From Prevotella sp. UBA6994 (lineage in GTDB: Bacteria > Bacteroidota > Bacteroidia > Bacteroidales > Bacteroidaceae), in assembly GCA_002449845.1 (NCBI GenBank), contig DJXW01000021.1:1-36784 (forward strand): a DNA stretch of 36,784 bases, in the 5' to 3' direction. Position numbers and translations under genes: made by a program. Below, one piece after another: positions 1-8,146 of this stretch (the stretch's first letter is position 1; each line of letters starts with the position of its first letter). The notes below the pieces were generated by a model. That model was not told the DNA's origin and did no database searches. It saw nothing but the letters and a program-made list of their open reading frames with translations.

Positions 1-175
1 ATGTTAATTTTTAGAACTTACCTAAAATAAGACTTTGCAAATGTACTACAAATTTTCGTATTATACAAGTTTTTACTACGTTTTTGTATTCTTAGATGTT
101 TTACACTATTAGTGTACATGAAAATGAAAGTTTATAGATTTGTTGGAAAATATTTTTTTATTAAAATAGATTTAC

Positions 176-183
176 TAACTTTG
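176..183 (+). promoter_or_regulatory. Bacteroidetes -7 promoter box upstream of citD
   Basis: TAACTTTG matches the Bacteroidetes -7 consensus TAnnTTTG exactly and lies about 50 bases before the citD ATG. It sits at the end of a very AT-rich leader (1-233) in which no gene is visible. No good TTTG -33 box lies at the usual 19-21 base spacing, so the match rests on the -7 element. It would drive the whole citDEFX-citCG-acn-icd run. Confidence 0.6.
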
Positions 184-233
184 CACTATTATTTTATTAT
201 CAACATATTTTTAACTTATTAAATAGTATTACC

Positions 234-545
234 ATGGAATTGAAAACGGAAGAATCAACACAAAAAGAACAATTGACAAAAGCGTCCGCAGGTACGTTGG
301 AGTCTGGAGACATTTTCATTCAGATTGCTCCGTCTGAGGAGGAAGGATTGCAGATAGCCTTGGAAAGTACGGTGGCTTACCAGTTTGGTGAGCAAATCAA
401 GACGGTGATCGCTGACACTTTGCATGGCTTGGGCATTGAACAGGCTGAGGTGAAAGCTACTGACAAGGGTGCACTCGACTGCACCATACGTGCGAGAGTA
501 ACTGCTGCTGCCGTCAGGGCAACAGGAAAAGATGTGTGGAAGTGA
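234..545 (+). CDS. citD: Citrate lyase gamma subunit (acyl carrier protein) CitD
   Basis: CitD is the small acyl carrier of the citrate lyase complex. It bears the phosphoribosyl-dephospho-CoA group that carries the acetyl and citryl thioesters. The protein is 103 residues, close to the usual ~98. The motif AGTLESGD matches the Klebsiella CitD attachment site, so Ser24 is the expected modified residue. 'DKGALDCTIRARV' is the conserved C-terminal part. The only reasonable start is the ATG at 234, about 50 bases after a -7 box. It is the first gene of the cluster, with citE 71 bases downstream across a heptamer repeat. Sequence and neighbours agree, so the call is firm. Confidence 0.96.
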   Translation: MELKTEESTQKEQLTKASAGTLESGDIFIQIAPSEEEGLQIALESTVAYQFGEQIKTVIADTLHGLGIEQAEVKATDKGALDCTIRARVTAAAVRATGKDVWK

Positions 546-550
546 ATTTT

Positions 551-578
551 GTTTAGTGTTTAGCGTTTAGTGTTTAGT
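551..578 (+). repeat. Heptanucleotide tandem repeat, GTTTAGT x4
   Basis: Four consecutive 7-base units fill most of the citD-citE spacer: GTTTAGT, GTTTAGC, GTTTAGT, GTTTAGT. The array lies inside the operon and contains TAG, so it could not be read through as protein in every frame. The same heptamer in reverse complement (ACTAAAC) forms a matching array at 8109-8136, between acn and icd. Confidence 0.9.
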
Positions 579-616
579 GAATATTACATTTAACTTGAAT
601 GCTGGCACGATAAAAG

Positions 617-1516
617 ATGAAGATTATGCAAAGATTAAGAAGAACGATGATGTTCGTTCCGGGTAATAACCCGGCAATGATGCAAGACGCATTTATATAT
701 GGTCCCGATTCTATCATGCTCGACTTGGAAGACTCGGTGACAATGGCAGAGAAAGATGCTGCCCGTTTGTTGGTGTACAACGCATTGAAAACCATCGACT
801 ACGGAGATACCGAAATGGTGGTTCGTATCAACCCATTGAATACTCCTTACGGAAAGAAGGATATTGAGGCCGTGGTGAAGGCTGGCGTTGATGTTATCAG
901 AATGCCTAAGACGGAGACCGCCGATGAGGTAAGAGAGGTTGAACGCGAGATAGAAAGCGTGGAAGAAGAACTGGGTTGTGTGGGTCGTACCAAGATCATG
1001 GCAGCCATAGAGAGTGCATTGGGTATTGTCAATGCCTACGATATTGCCGTTGCCTCAAAGAGAATGATGGGTATCGCCCTTGGAGCAGAAGACTATTGTG
1101 CCAACCTCAAGACGCAACGTACACCTGGTGGCGCTGAGTTGTTGCTGGCAAGACAAACGATTGTGGTGGCTGCTCGTGCCGCTGGTATAGATGCTCTTGA
1201 TACGGTATATTCTAACTTGAATGATATGGAAACATTCCGAAAGGAAGTGGAACTCATCAAGACACTGGGCTTTGATGGTAAGTCGATTATCAACCCTCGT
1301 CAGATTGAAGTGGTCAACGAAGTGTTTGCGCCAAAAGAGAAAGACATCATGAAGGCACAAACCATTCTGGCTGCTATCAAGGAAGCAGAGAAGAGGGGTA
1401 GTGGCGTGATTTCGGTCAATGGTAAGATGGTTGACCGTCCGGTGGTGTTACGCGCTCAGCGTACCATCGACTTAGCAATAGCATCAGGCATTTTAAAAGA
1501 GGAGGATTTACTATGA
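617..1516 (+). CDS. citE: Citrate lyase beta subunit (citryl-ACP lyase) CitE
   Basis: CitE cleaves citryl-ACP to oxaloacetate and acetyl-ACP (EC 4.1.3.34). It is 299 residues, normal for this HpcH/HpaI-aldolase-like family. Visible motifs are the N-terminal RTMMFVPGNNPAMM, 'DSIMLDLEDSV', the Mg-binding region around IESALG (about residue 131) and LGAEDYCANLKTQR (about 154), and the C-terminal 'GFDGKSIINPRQI'. The ATG at 617 is used; an alternative ATG lies 9 bases in. The stop overlaps the citF start as ATGA, indicating translational coupling. Confidence 0.96.
   Translation: MKIMQRLRRTMMFVPGNNPAMMQDAFIYGPDSIMLDLEDSVTMAEKDAARLLVYNALKTIDYGDTEMVVRINPLNTPYGKKDIEAVVKAGVDVIRMPKTETADEVREVEREIESVEEELGCVGRTKIMAAIESALGIVNAYDIAVASKRMMGIALGAEDYCANLKTQRTPGGAELLLARQTIVVAARAAGIDALDTVYSNLNDMETFRKEVELIKTLGFDGKSIINPRQIEVVNEVFAPKEKDIMKAQTILAAIKEAEKRGSGVISVNGKMVDRPVVLRAQRTIDLAIASGILKEEDLL
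1498..1505 (+). promoter_or_regulatory. Shine-Dalgarno sequence before citF
   Basis: AGAGGAGG lies inside the end of citE, 7 bases before the citF ATG. A strong purine-rich site is unusual here, since most genes in this window have none. It supports the ATG at 1513 and, with the ATGA overlap, coupled synthesis of the beta and alpha subunits. Confidence 0.6.
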
Positions 1517-3051
1517 ACAGCATCAAAGAACGCGCGGCATTGATACAGGAAGCTGCCAATAAACTCAATAAGAAAATTTACCAAGACGACGGACAGACAA
1601 AGAACGTTGCTCCACGTACCAACGGACTGACCAATTCTCATAAGGTGGTGAGCTTGGAAGAAGCCATTCGCAGAAGTGGATTGCAAAACGGAATGACCAT
1701 CTCGTTCCATCACCACTTCCGTGCTGGCGATAAGGTGATCAATATGGTGGTTGATAAGTTGGCTGAGATGGGATTTAAAGACCTGCATCTTGCCTCTTCC
1801 AGTCTTATCGACGTTCACGAACCTCTGATAGAACATATCCGCAATGGTGTGATTACCCGTATCTCCACGTCAGGTTTACGTGGAAAGTTGGCTCAGGAGA
1901 TTAGTCACGGATTGATGAAAGAACCCGTGATATTCCGTTCACATGGTTCTCGTGGAAGTGCGATTGCCAGTGGAGAATTGCATATCGACGTGGCTTTCCT
2001 CGGTACTTCGTCGAGCGACCCTATGGGTAATGCCTGTGGTTATTCGCGTTCACCCAATGCCAAGAGCATCTGTGGTAGTATCGGTTACGCATTGCCCGAT
2101 GCGCAATACGCTGATAAGGTGGTGATTCTCACGGATGATTTGGTGCCTTATCCCAACCGTCCGTCAGGTATTTCCGAATTGAATGTGGATTATGTAGTGG
2201 TGGTAGATAGCGTGGGTGATTCATCGAAGATTTCCTCCGGAGCCATTCGAGACACCAAGAATCCACGCGACATCTTGTTGGCTCAGCAAGCCGCAAAGGT
2301 GATTATCAACAGTGGATATTTCAAGGAAGGTTTTTCTATACAGACAGGCTCAGGCGGTGCATCGTTGGCAGCAGTGAAATTCATTCGCCAGAGTATGCTT
2401 GACCAAGGCATTAAGGCAAGTTTCGCACTTGGAGGAATCACCGCACACATGGTGAAGATGCACGAGGAAGGTCTGATTGAGCGATTGATGGATGTGCAGT
2501 CGTTCGACAAGGTTGCGGCTGAGTCGCTCAAGAGCGACCGTATGCACAAGGAAATCTCCAGCATTGAATACGCCAGTGCCGACGAGCCAGGTTCTGCCAC
2601 GCATTTCTTGGATATCGTGATCTTGTCAGCATTGGAAGTAGATGTCAACTTCAATGTAAACGTTTTGGTGGGAAGTGACGGTATCATCAGGGGAGCCATT
2701 GGCGGACACCCCGACACGGCGGCTGATTCCGCTCTGTCCATCATCGTTTGCCCATTGCTGCGTGGAAGGATTCCATGTGTGGTAGATGAGGTTACCACGC
2801 TCATCACCCCAGGTTCTACGGTGGATGTGGTAGTGACCGAATACGGAATAGCCGTGAATCCCCGTCGCCCGGAGATTGCCGAACGACTCTCGAAGGCTGG
2901 ATTGAAAGTGGTTGATATCAATGACTTGAAGGCTCGTGCGGAGAAAATCATTGGTAAGCCTGCTCCTCTGCCATTCGGTGATAAGGTGGTGGGAATCGTA
3001 TTGAACCGTGAAGGCTCCGTGCAAGATGTCATCAAGAATATTGTTGATTAA
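1513..3051 (+). CDS. citF: Citrate lyase alpha subunit (citrate:acetyl-ACP transferase) CitF
   Basis: CitF swaps acetate for citrate on the acyl carrier protein (EC 2.8.3.10), giving the citryl-ACP that CitE cleaves. It is 512 residues, the usual length. It shows the CoA-transferase-like signatures GTSSSDPMGNACG, GSGGASLAAVKFIRQ (about residue 280), GAIGGHPDTAADSALSI (about 394) and the C-terminal TPGSTVDVVVTEYGIAVNP. It starts inside the citE stop codon. The next gene, citX, starts 30 bases later. No frameshift or missing block was seen. Confidence 0.96.
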   Translation: MNSIKERAALIQEAANKLNKKIYQDDGQTKNVAPRTNGLTNSHKVVSLEEAIRRSGLQNGMTISFHHHFRAGDKVINMVVDKLAEMGFKDLHLASSSLIDVHEPLIEHIRNGVITRISTSGLRGKLAQEISHGLMKEPVIFRSHGSRGSAIASGELHIDVAFLGTSSSDPMGNACGYSRSPNAKSICGSIGYALPDAQYADKVVILTDDLVPYPNRPSGISELNVDYVVVVDSVGDSSKISSGAIRDTKNPRDILLAQQAAKVIINSGYFKEGFSIQTGSGGASLAAVKFIRQSMLDQGIKASFALGGITAHMVKMHEEGLIERLMDVQSFDKVAAESLKSDRMHKEISSIEYASADEPGSATHFLDIVILSALEVDVNFNVNVLVGSDGIIRGAIGGHPDTAADSALSIIVCPLLRGRIPCVVDEVTTLITPGSTVDVVVTEYGIAVNPRRPEIAERLSKAGLKVVDINDLKARAEKIIGKPAPLPFGDKVVGIVLNREGSVQDVIKNIVD

Positions 3052-3080
3052 AAGAAAAGGAGTTTTAAAGAATAGATTAG

Positions 3081-3584
3081 ATGGAGATTACGCTTGACAT
3101 GCTTTTGGAAAGTCGTGAGAAACGTTGGCAATTGCAACGTCAATTGATTCAGGATAATCCTGGATTGACGTTGGTTTGTTTGACGGTCATCATGCCGGGA
3201 AATGTCAAGCGTAATGCTCAGTCATTGGTAGTGGCTCATGCTGCGGTAGAGACAATCCAAAGAGCATTTGGACCATCCATCCAATGGCAACGTGAACAAG
3301 ACCTCTCTACGGGATATGAAGGTTATTATCTGGTCGATATGTCTATGATAGCCTGTAAACGGTTGGCTTGCGAGATAGAAGACAATCATCCATTAGGGAG
3401 ATTGTTTGACATTGATGTTATCAACACCCATGTAGAGCCCGTCTCTCGTTCCGTTATCGGGAGAGAAGGACGAAAGTGCTTGTTATGTGACCAAGATGCT
3501 CGGTATTGCATGAGAAACCATACGCATACGAGAGACGAACTACAACAGAAAATACAACAAATGATTGAGGCTTATGCGCAATGA
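3081..3584 (+). CDS. citX: Apo-citrate lyase phosphoribosyl-dephospho-CoA transferase CitX
   Basis: CitX attaches the phosphoribosyl-dephospho-CoA prosthetic group, made by CitG, to the serine of CitD. The protein is 167 residues. Family hallmarks are visible: 'HPLGRLFDIDVI', then SR and GREGRKCLLCDQDARYC, the conserved R-x-C-L-x-C block, followed by a His-rich end. It sits between the lyase subunits and the ligase/synthase fusion, as expected for a maturation gene. The next gene starts 11 bases before its stop, in another frame. Confidence 0.93.
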   Translation: MEITLDMLLESREKRWQLQRQLIQDNPGLTLVCLTVIMPGNVKRNAQSLVVAHAAVETIQRAFGPSIQWQREQDLSTGYEGYYLVDMSMIACKRLACEIEDNHPLGRLFDIDVINTHVEPVSRSVIGREGRKCLLCDQDARYCMRNHTHTRDELQQKIQQMIEAYAQ

Positions 3585-5733
3585 TGAGTTTGAGATTCGC
3601 CAATTACCATTGTCTGTGAAATTCGTTAGGCGACAAGTGGAGACTTTCCTTGAACAGAACGGATTGCGACTTGAACCGATGGATTACTATGCTGCCGTGT
3701 TTGAACATGGTGGCGAGGAGATATTGGCAGGTGGCGGACTCAGTGGAAACGTCATCAAGTGCATTGCCGTGAAACAGGGATTGCGTGACGCTAAGCTCAG
3801 CTTGACGATGATTTCGCATCTCATCAGTACGGCTACATCATACGGCATTCATCATTTGAAGATATATACCAAACCTGAGAACAAGAAAATGTTTGAGAGC
3901 TTGGGCTTTCAGACCATTGCGCAATCAGAACATGCTATCTTGCAGGAAAACGACCATTCATTAGCGGATTACAAGAAAAATTTGCGGAAACTGGTGGCTC
4001 ATCCCTCTGGTTACAACGGCATCATCATCATGAATGCCAACCCTTTTACCAAGGGGCATCGGTATCTCATCGAACAAGCTGCACGACAAGTGGAACTGCT
4101 TTTCGTGATGGTGGTGGAAGAGGATGTTTCTCGTTTCCCATTCGTTGAACGAAAGGCGATGGTGGAGAAAGGATGTGCTGACTTGTTTAATGTAACGGTT
4201 TGCACTACTGGTAGTTATGCGGTATCTTCCGCAACGTTTCCCACTTATTTCCTGAAGGAAATCAACTTGGCTACTGATACGCAAATCATGCTTGATCTCG
4301 ATTTGTTTGCCTCTCAGATTGCGCCTACGCTCAACATCAAAGTGAGATTTGTGGGTTCTGAACCCTCTGACAATCTTACCCGTAGGTATAATGAGTTGAT
4401 GAAGAATGTTCTTCCTACACAGGGCATAGAGGTGAAGGAACTGCCACGGTTGCAGATAGACCATGTGGTGGTGAGTGCTTCTTCTCTTCGTGCGCATCTT
4501 CAGGCACATTCCCTGCAACGGGCATCAGCTTTGGCATATTCTTCTACCATTCCTTATTTGATAGCCGACCTTGCTTGTCAGTCTTTACAAGAAGAGCTCG
4601 ACTTAACTCCGAAGCCTGGATTGGTTGACCAGCATGATAGTGGTGCTCATCATGACATGGATTATGAGATGATGAACAAGAGCATTCGTGCCCTGCGCCC
4701 CTATTTCGTGGAATTAGCATTGCTGGGAAATGAAGAATGTAGAATGAAGAATGAAGAATGGGCTGGCGCATTGAATGAAGAATGTAGAATGAAGAATGAA
4801 GAATGGGTTGGCGCATTGAATGAAGAATGTAGAATGAAGAATGAAGAATGGGCTGGCGCATTGAATGAAGAATGTAGAATGAAGAATGAAGAATCGTTGG
4901 GCGCAAACCCTTCTCCTTCAAGTGATTCTTCATTCTTCATTCTTCATTCTTCACTTCCCAAGGATTCTTCATTCTTCATTCTTCATTCTTCATTAAAAAG
5001 CATCGGTCTTCGTGCTGAAAAGGCGATGTATGAGGCTACGAAAGGAGTGAACACCCATAAGGGTGCATTGTTTTCGTTGGGAATTACCATTGTGGTGGCT
5101 GCCCATGAGATGCGTCTGAAGGGAAAGGTGAGTGCTGAAGACTTGCAAAAGGGAATCATGGAGATTGCCCGATTGTTCCCAGATACAAAGGGTACGCATG
5201 GTAGTGAGGTTTCTGCCAAGCATCATGTGGAAGGTGCTCTTGCTCATGCCCGTCGCGGTTATCCCGACTTATTTGATAAATGGTTGCCATTCCTCATCAA
5301 TGAAGAGTTAAGAATGATGAATGAAGAATCGGCTGAAGCCATTGCTTCTTTGCCAGGAGATTCAAAAGTGAGCCCTCTCCTTCCCACATTATTATATATC
5401 ATGTCTATGCTCGACGATACCAACGTGTATTATCGAAAGGGTGAACAGGTGGCTCAGCAAGTGAAGGAAGAAGCGAAATTAATCTATGAAAGATGTTTGA
5501 ATTTGGAATGTGGAAGTGATGCGGAATACCCGCAGTGCTCAGGTAGGGAAGTGGGAAGTACGTCCCACTTGAGTCCTTCCCCCTCGTCGATAGACGAAAT
5601 ACTTCCTCCCTCAAAATTCCTCCTTCCAACGTTGAAAGCGTTAAACCTTCGTTTCATCTCTGAAAATATTTCGCCAGGCGGTAGTGCCGACATGCTGTCG
5701 CTCACCCGTCTGGTGCAGTCGTTAATCAGTTAG
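3574..5733 (+). CDS. citCG: CitC-CitG fusion: [citrate lyase] ligase plus triphosphoribosyl-dephospho-CoA synthase
   Basis: This fuses two maturation enzymes. Residues 1-~325 are CitC: an N-terminal GNAT-like part, then the nucleotidyltransferase motif NANPFTKGH (about 154) and VSASSLRAHL. It acetylates the prosthetic group with ATP and acetate. Residues ~328-719 are CitG, which makes the prosthetic-group precursor from dephospho-CoA and ATP: TPKPGLVD (345), GAHHDMD (357), GVNTHKGALFSLG (492), DDTNVYYR (~614) and the final 'ISPGGSADMLSLTRL'. The CitG half is interrupted by in-frame low-complexity insertions at residues 386-475, 576-586 and about 644-690. The start is placed at the ATG at 3574, overlapping citX by 11 bases; an in-frame TTG lies at 3565. 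All CitG motifs remain on both sides of the insertions, so activity is plausible but unproven. Confidence 0.9.
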   Translation: MRNDEFEIRQLPLSVKFVRRQVETFLEQNGLRLEPMDYYAAVFEHGGEEILAGGGLSGNVIKCIAVKQGLRDAKLSLTMISHLISTATSYGIHHLKIYTKPENKKMFESLGFQTIAQSEHAILQENDHSLADYKKNLRKLVAHPSGYNGIIIMNANPFTKGHRYLIEQAARQVELLFVMVVEEDVSRFPFVERKAMVEKGCADLFNVTVCTTGSYAVSSATFPTYFLKEINLATDTQIMLDLDLFASQIAPTLNIKVRFVGSEPSDNLTRRYNELMKNVLPTQGIEVKELPRLQIDHVVVSASSLRAHLQAHSLQRASALAYSSTIPYLIADLACQSLQEELDLTPKPGLVDQHDSGAHHDMDYEMMNKSIRALRPYFVELALLGNEECRMKNEEWAGALNEECRMKNEEWVGALNEECRMKNEEWAGALNEECRMKNEESLGANPSPSSDSSFFILHSSLPKDSSFFILHSSLKSIGLRAEKAMYEATKGVNTHKGALFSLGITIVVAAHEMRLKGKVSAEDLQKGIMEIARLFPDTKGTHGSEVSAKHHVEGALAHARRGYPDLFDKWLPFLINEELRMMNEESAEAIASLPGDSKVSPLLPTLLYIMSMLDDTNVYYRKGEQVAQQVKEEAKLIYERCLNLECGSDAEYPQCSGREVGSTSHLSPSPSSIDEILPPSKFLLPTLKALNLRFISENISPGGSADMLSLTRLVQSLIS
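4729..4998 (+). repeat. In-frame 90-codon palindromic repeat insertion inside the CitG domain
   Basis: Four 45-bp units (4729, 4774, 4819, 4864) encode NEECRMKNEEWAGAL and variants. Two 39-bp units follow (from 4924 and 4963), encoding DSSFFILHSSLPK-like segments. The first set is built from the heptamer AATGAAG and the second from its reverse complement CTTCATT. A 19-bp exact stem pairs 4877-4895 with 4924-4942 around a 28-base loop. The block separates the TPKPGLVD/GAHHDMD motifs from GVNTHKGALFSLG, where CitG normally has only a short connection. Total length is 270 bases, a multiple of three. Confidence 0.9.
5299..5331 (+). repeat. Second, smaller copy of the AATGAAG-type insertion in CitG
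   Basis: These 33 bases encode NEELRMMNEES, clearly related to the 45-bp units at 4729-4908. The segment lies in the CitG half after 'WLPFLI'. As in the larger insertion, codons that would be TGA in a pure heptamer run are TTA and TCG here. The copy is single and diverged, so it is probably older or a partial insertion. Confidence 0.7.
5505..5640 (+). repeat. Third low-complexity palindromic insertion in CitG
   Basis: This stretch encodes a Ser/Pro/Gly-rich segment between 'LIYERCLNL' and the conserved 'LNLRFISENISPGG' end of CitG. At DNA level it holds small palindromes: AAGTGGGA (5549-5556) with TCCCACTT (5563-5570), and TCGTC with GACGA at 5584-5597. It also has the purine-rich GGGAAGTGGGAAG opposite the pyrimidine-rich TACTTCCTCCC. 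It resembles a non-coding spacer read in frame. The edges are approximate. Confidence 0.6.
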
Positions 5734-5768
5734 AATAAATATTATTAATCAATTTAAATAGTAACATT

Positions 5769-8051
5769 ATGGTTGAATTAATCCAACAAGGAGTTTATCT
5801 TCTCAACGGTCAGGAAATCGTGAAAGATGCGGCTAATATGCCTGCTCCTGAAGTTGCTCGTGAAAACACAATTACTTATAACATCCTACGCGCACACGAC
5901 GTAGATGGTGGTAAGGGAAAGAAGATGCGCATACGCTTTGATGCGATGATGTCGCACGACATTACTTACGTGGGCATCATCCAGACAGCACGTGCCAGTG
6001 GCTTGGAGAAGTTTCCCCTTCCATACGCCATGACCAACTGCCATAACTCTCTGTGTGCCGTTGGCGGTACTATTAATGAAGACGACCATGTGTTTGGTCT
6101 CTCTGCTGCCAAGAAATATGGTGGTATCTACGTGCCTGCCAACCAAGCCGTCATTCATCAATATGCTCGTGAGGCAATGGTGAAGTGTGGAAACATGATC
6201 TTGGGTTCCGACTCACACACACGCTATGGCTCGCTTGGTAATATGGGTGTTGGCGAAGGTGGAGGCGAATTGGTGAAACAATTGCTCCGCAACACATGGG
6301 ACATCAATGCTCCAGAGGTGGTGCTCGTTTGGTTGGAAGGCAAACCTCGTCATGGTATTGGTCCGCATGACGTTGCTATTTCCTTGGTGAAGGCGGTCTT
6401 CGACAATGGCTTCGTGAAGAACAAGGTTCTTGAGTTTGCTGGTCCGGGCGTGAAGGAATTGCCTATCGACTTCCGTAACGGTATTGACATCATGACCACT
6501 GAAACCACTTGCTTGAGTTCTATATGGATTACGGATGATGAGGTGAAACATCATTACGAGATTCACAATCGCCCAGAGGATTTCAAGGTGTTGCAACCGG
6601 GTGACGTGGCGTATTATGATGGCATGATTCGTATCGACCTGAGTACGCAGGAGAGCATGATTGCCTTGCCGTTCCATCCTTCCAATGCTTACACCATCCA
6701 CGAACTGCAAGAGCATCCCGTGGAGATCTTGCGTAAGGTGGAGGAAGATGCCAAGAAACGTTTTGGCGATAAGGTGAATGTCAGCTTGATTGATAAGATT
6801 GTGAATGGTAAGGTGGTGTCTGACCAAGGTATTATCGCCGGATGTTCGGGTGGTACGTATGATAACCTGAGTGCTGCCGCTACCATCTTGAAGGGTCAAG
6901 ACGTAGGCAATGACTACTTTACCATCTCTGCTTATCCTCAATCTACTCCCGTATATATGGCTGTCACTCGCAATGGCATTGCTGAGGAGTTGCTGGAGGC
7001 TGGCGTGGTGATCAAACCTGCCTTCTGTGGTCCATGCTTCGGTGCTGGCGACGTTCCTGCCAACAATGGTTTGTCTATTCGTCATACCACCCGTAACTTC
7101 CCCAACCGTGAGGGCTCAAAGCCAGGACATGGACAAATCTCGTTGGTGGCTCTGATGGATGCTCGTTCTATTGCTGCCACTGCCGCTAACGGTGGCGTGA
7201 TTACCGCTGCCACGGATGTGGAATATGAAGATACGCACAAGCCTTACAACTTTGATGCGAAGATTTATGAGCATCGTGTGTTCAATGGATATGGTAAGGA
7301 GAATCCCGAACAAGAACTTCGCTATGGTCCCAACATCAAGGATTGGCCTACCATGTATCCCATGCAAGAGAATATGTTGCTCGAATTGGCAGCTGTCATT
7401 CACGATCCCGTGACCACTACCGACGAGTTGATTCCTTCGGGCGAAACATCCAGTTATCGTTCCAATCCTCTGAAACTCTCTGAGTTTGCCCTTTCACGCC
7501 GTGTGCCCGAATATGTGGGTATCAGCAAGCGCATACAGGCGCAAGACTTAGAGCGTCGTGCTCACATTGAAAATGGAACATTGACCATTGACCATTATCC
7601 AGAGGCCATACAAAATGTAGTTAAGAAATTGTCAATGGTCAATATTCAATGTTCAATGGAAAACACCTCGTTTGGCTCTTGTGTGTTTGCCAACCGCCCG
7701 GGTGATGGCTCTGCCCGCGAACAGGCTGCTTCTTGTCAGAAGGTATTGGGTGGTGATGCTAACATCTGCTACGAGTATGCTACCAAGCGCTATCGTTCCA
7801 ATTGTATCAACTGGGGTATCGTGCCCTTCACCATTGCCAAGGATACACCATTTGAGTATGTAGCAGGCGACTTTGTGTTTGTTCCTGGCATTCGTGAGGC
7901 TATCGTCTCTGGCAAGGAGGAGATTGATGCACAGGTGATCACCAAGGAGGGTGTGAAGCCTATCCATCTCTTCTTCCAAAACCTCACCGCTGACGAGCGT
8001 ACTATCTTGGAGAAAGGTTGCTTAATGAATTATTATAAAAGTAAAAAATAA
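5769..8051 (+). CDS. acn: Aconitate hydratase ([4Fe-4S] aconitase)
   Basis: Aconitase interconverts citrate and isocitrate through cis-aconitate. The protein is 760 residues. The three cluster ligands appear as Cys359 in AGCSGGTYDN and Cys420/Cys423 in FCGPCFGAG, at almost the same spacing as in mitochondrial aconitase. GSDSHTRYGSLG (about residue 146) and 'HTTRNFPNREGS' are further family motifs. The start ATG at 5769 follows citCG by 35 bases. About residues 600-634 are a low-complexity stretch that coincides with an inverted heptamer repeat and looks inserted. The gene lies between citrate lyase and icd, so citrate is the shared metabolite of the cluster. Confidence 0.94.
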   Translation: MVELIQQGVYLLNGQEIVKDAANMPAPEVARENTITYNILRAHDVDGGKGKKMRIRFDAMMSHDITYVGIIQTARASGLEKFPLPYAMTNCHNSLCAVGGTINEDDHVFGLSAAKKYGGIYVPANQAVIHQYAREAMVKCGNMILGSDSHTRYGSLGNMGVGEGGGELVKQLLRNTWDINAPEVVLVWLEGKPRHGIGPHDVAISLVKAVFDNGFVKNKVLEFAGPGVKELPIDFRNGIDIMTTETTCLSSIWITDDEVKHHYEIHNRPEDFKVLQPGDVAYYDGMIRIDLSTQESMIALPFHPSNAYTIHELQEHPVEILRKVEEDAKKRFGDKVNVSLIDKIVNGKVVSDQGIIAGCSGGTYDNLSAAATILKGQDVGNDYFTISAYPQSTPVYMAVTRNGIAEELLEAGVVIKPAFCGPCFGAGDVPANNGLSIRHTTRNFPNREGSKPGHGQISLVALMDARSIAATAANGGVITAATDVEYEDTHKPYNFDAKIYEHRVFNGYGKENPEQELRYGPNIKDWPTMYPMQENMLLELAAVIHDPVTTTDELIPSGETSSYRSNPLKLSEFALSRRVPEYVGISKRIQAQDLERRAHIENGTLTIDHYPEAIQNVVKKLSMVNIQCSMENTSFGSCVFANRPGDGSAREQAASCQKVLGGDANICYEYATKRYRSNCINWGIVPFTIAKDTPFEYVAGDFVFVPGIREAIVSGKEEIDAQVITKEGVKPIHLFFQNLTADERTILEKGCLMNYYKSKK
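7577..7660 (+). repeat. In-frame inverted heptamer repeat inside acn
   Basis: The left arm is built from ATTGACC (7580-7596). The right arm GTCAATG/GTCAATA/TTCAATG/TTCAATG covers 7631-7658. ATTGACCATTGAC (7580-7592) pairs exactly with GTCAATGGTCAAT (7631-7643) across about 38 bases. The same TCAATGN heptamer makes the 17-unit array at 16027-16145. It encodes part of residues ~603-631 of aconitase, between the cluster-binding region and the C-terminal swivel domain. Confidence 0.8.
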
Positions 8052-8108
8052 AAATCGTTGAGTGTGTCATGTGTGGTGCCTTGTGTTTTCAGTTTTCAGA
8101 CATTTGTT

Positions 8109-8136
8109 CACTAAACACTAAACACTCAACACTAAA
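8109..8136 (+). repeat. Heptanucleotide tandem repeat, CACTAAA x4
   Basis: Units CACTAAA, CACTAAA, CACTCAA, CACTAAA lie in the acn-icd spacer (8052-8146), ending 10 bases before the icd start. They are the reverse complement of the GTTTAGT array at 551-578. The rest of the spacer is GT-rich with no other feature seen. Confidence 0.88.
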
Positions 8137-8146
8137 CATTTAAAAC

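Noticed and set aside
4544..4940. Minus-strand reading frames opposite the CitG insert
   Set aside because: They are open only because the repeats lack stops on that strand; the + strand carries the CitC-CitG motifs.
4729..4998. CRISPR-like array of 45-bp repeats
   Set aside because: There are no unique spacers; units are contiguous, in frame and made of a heptamer.
3574..5733. citCG as a broken pseudogene
   Set aside because: All CitC and CitG motifs are in one frame with no stop; the insertions are multiples of three.
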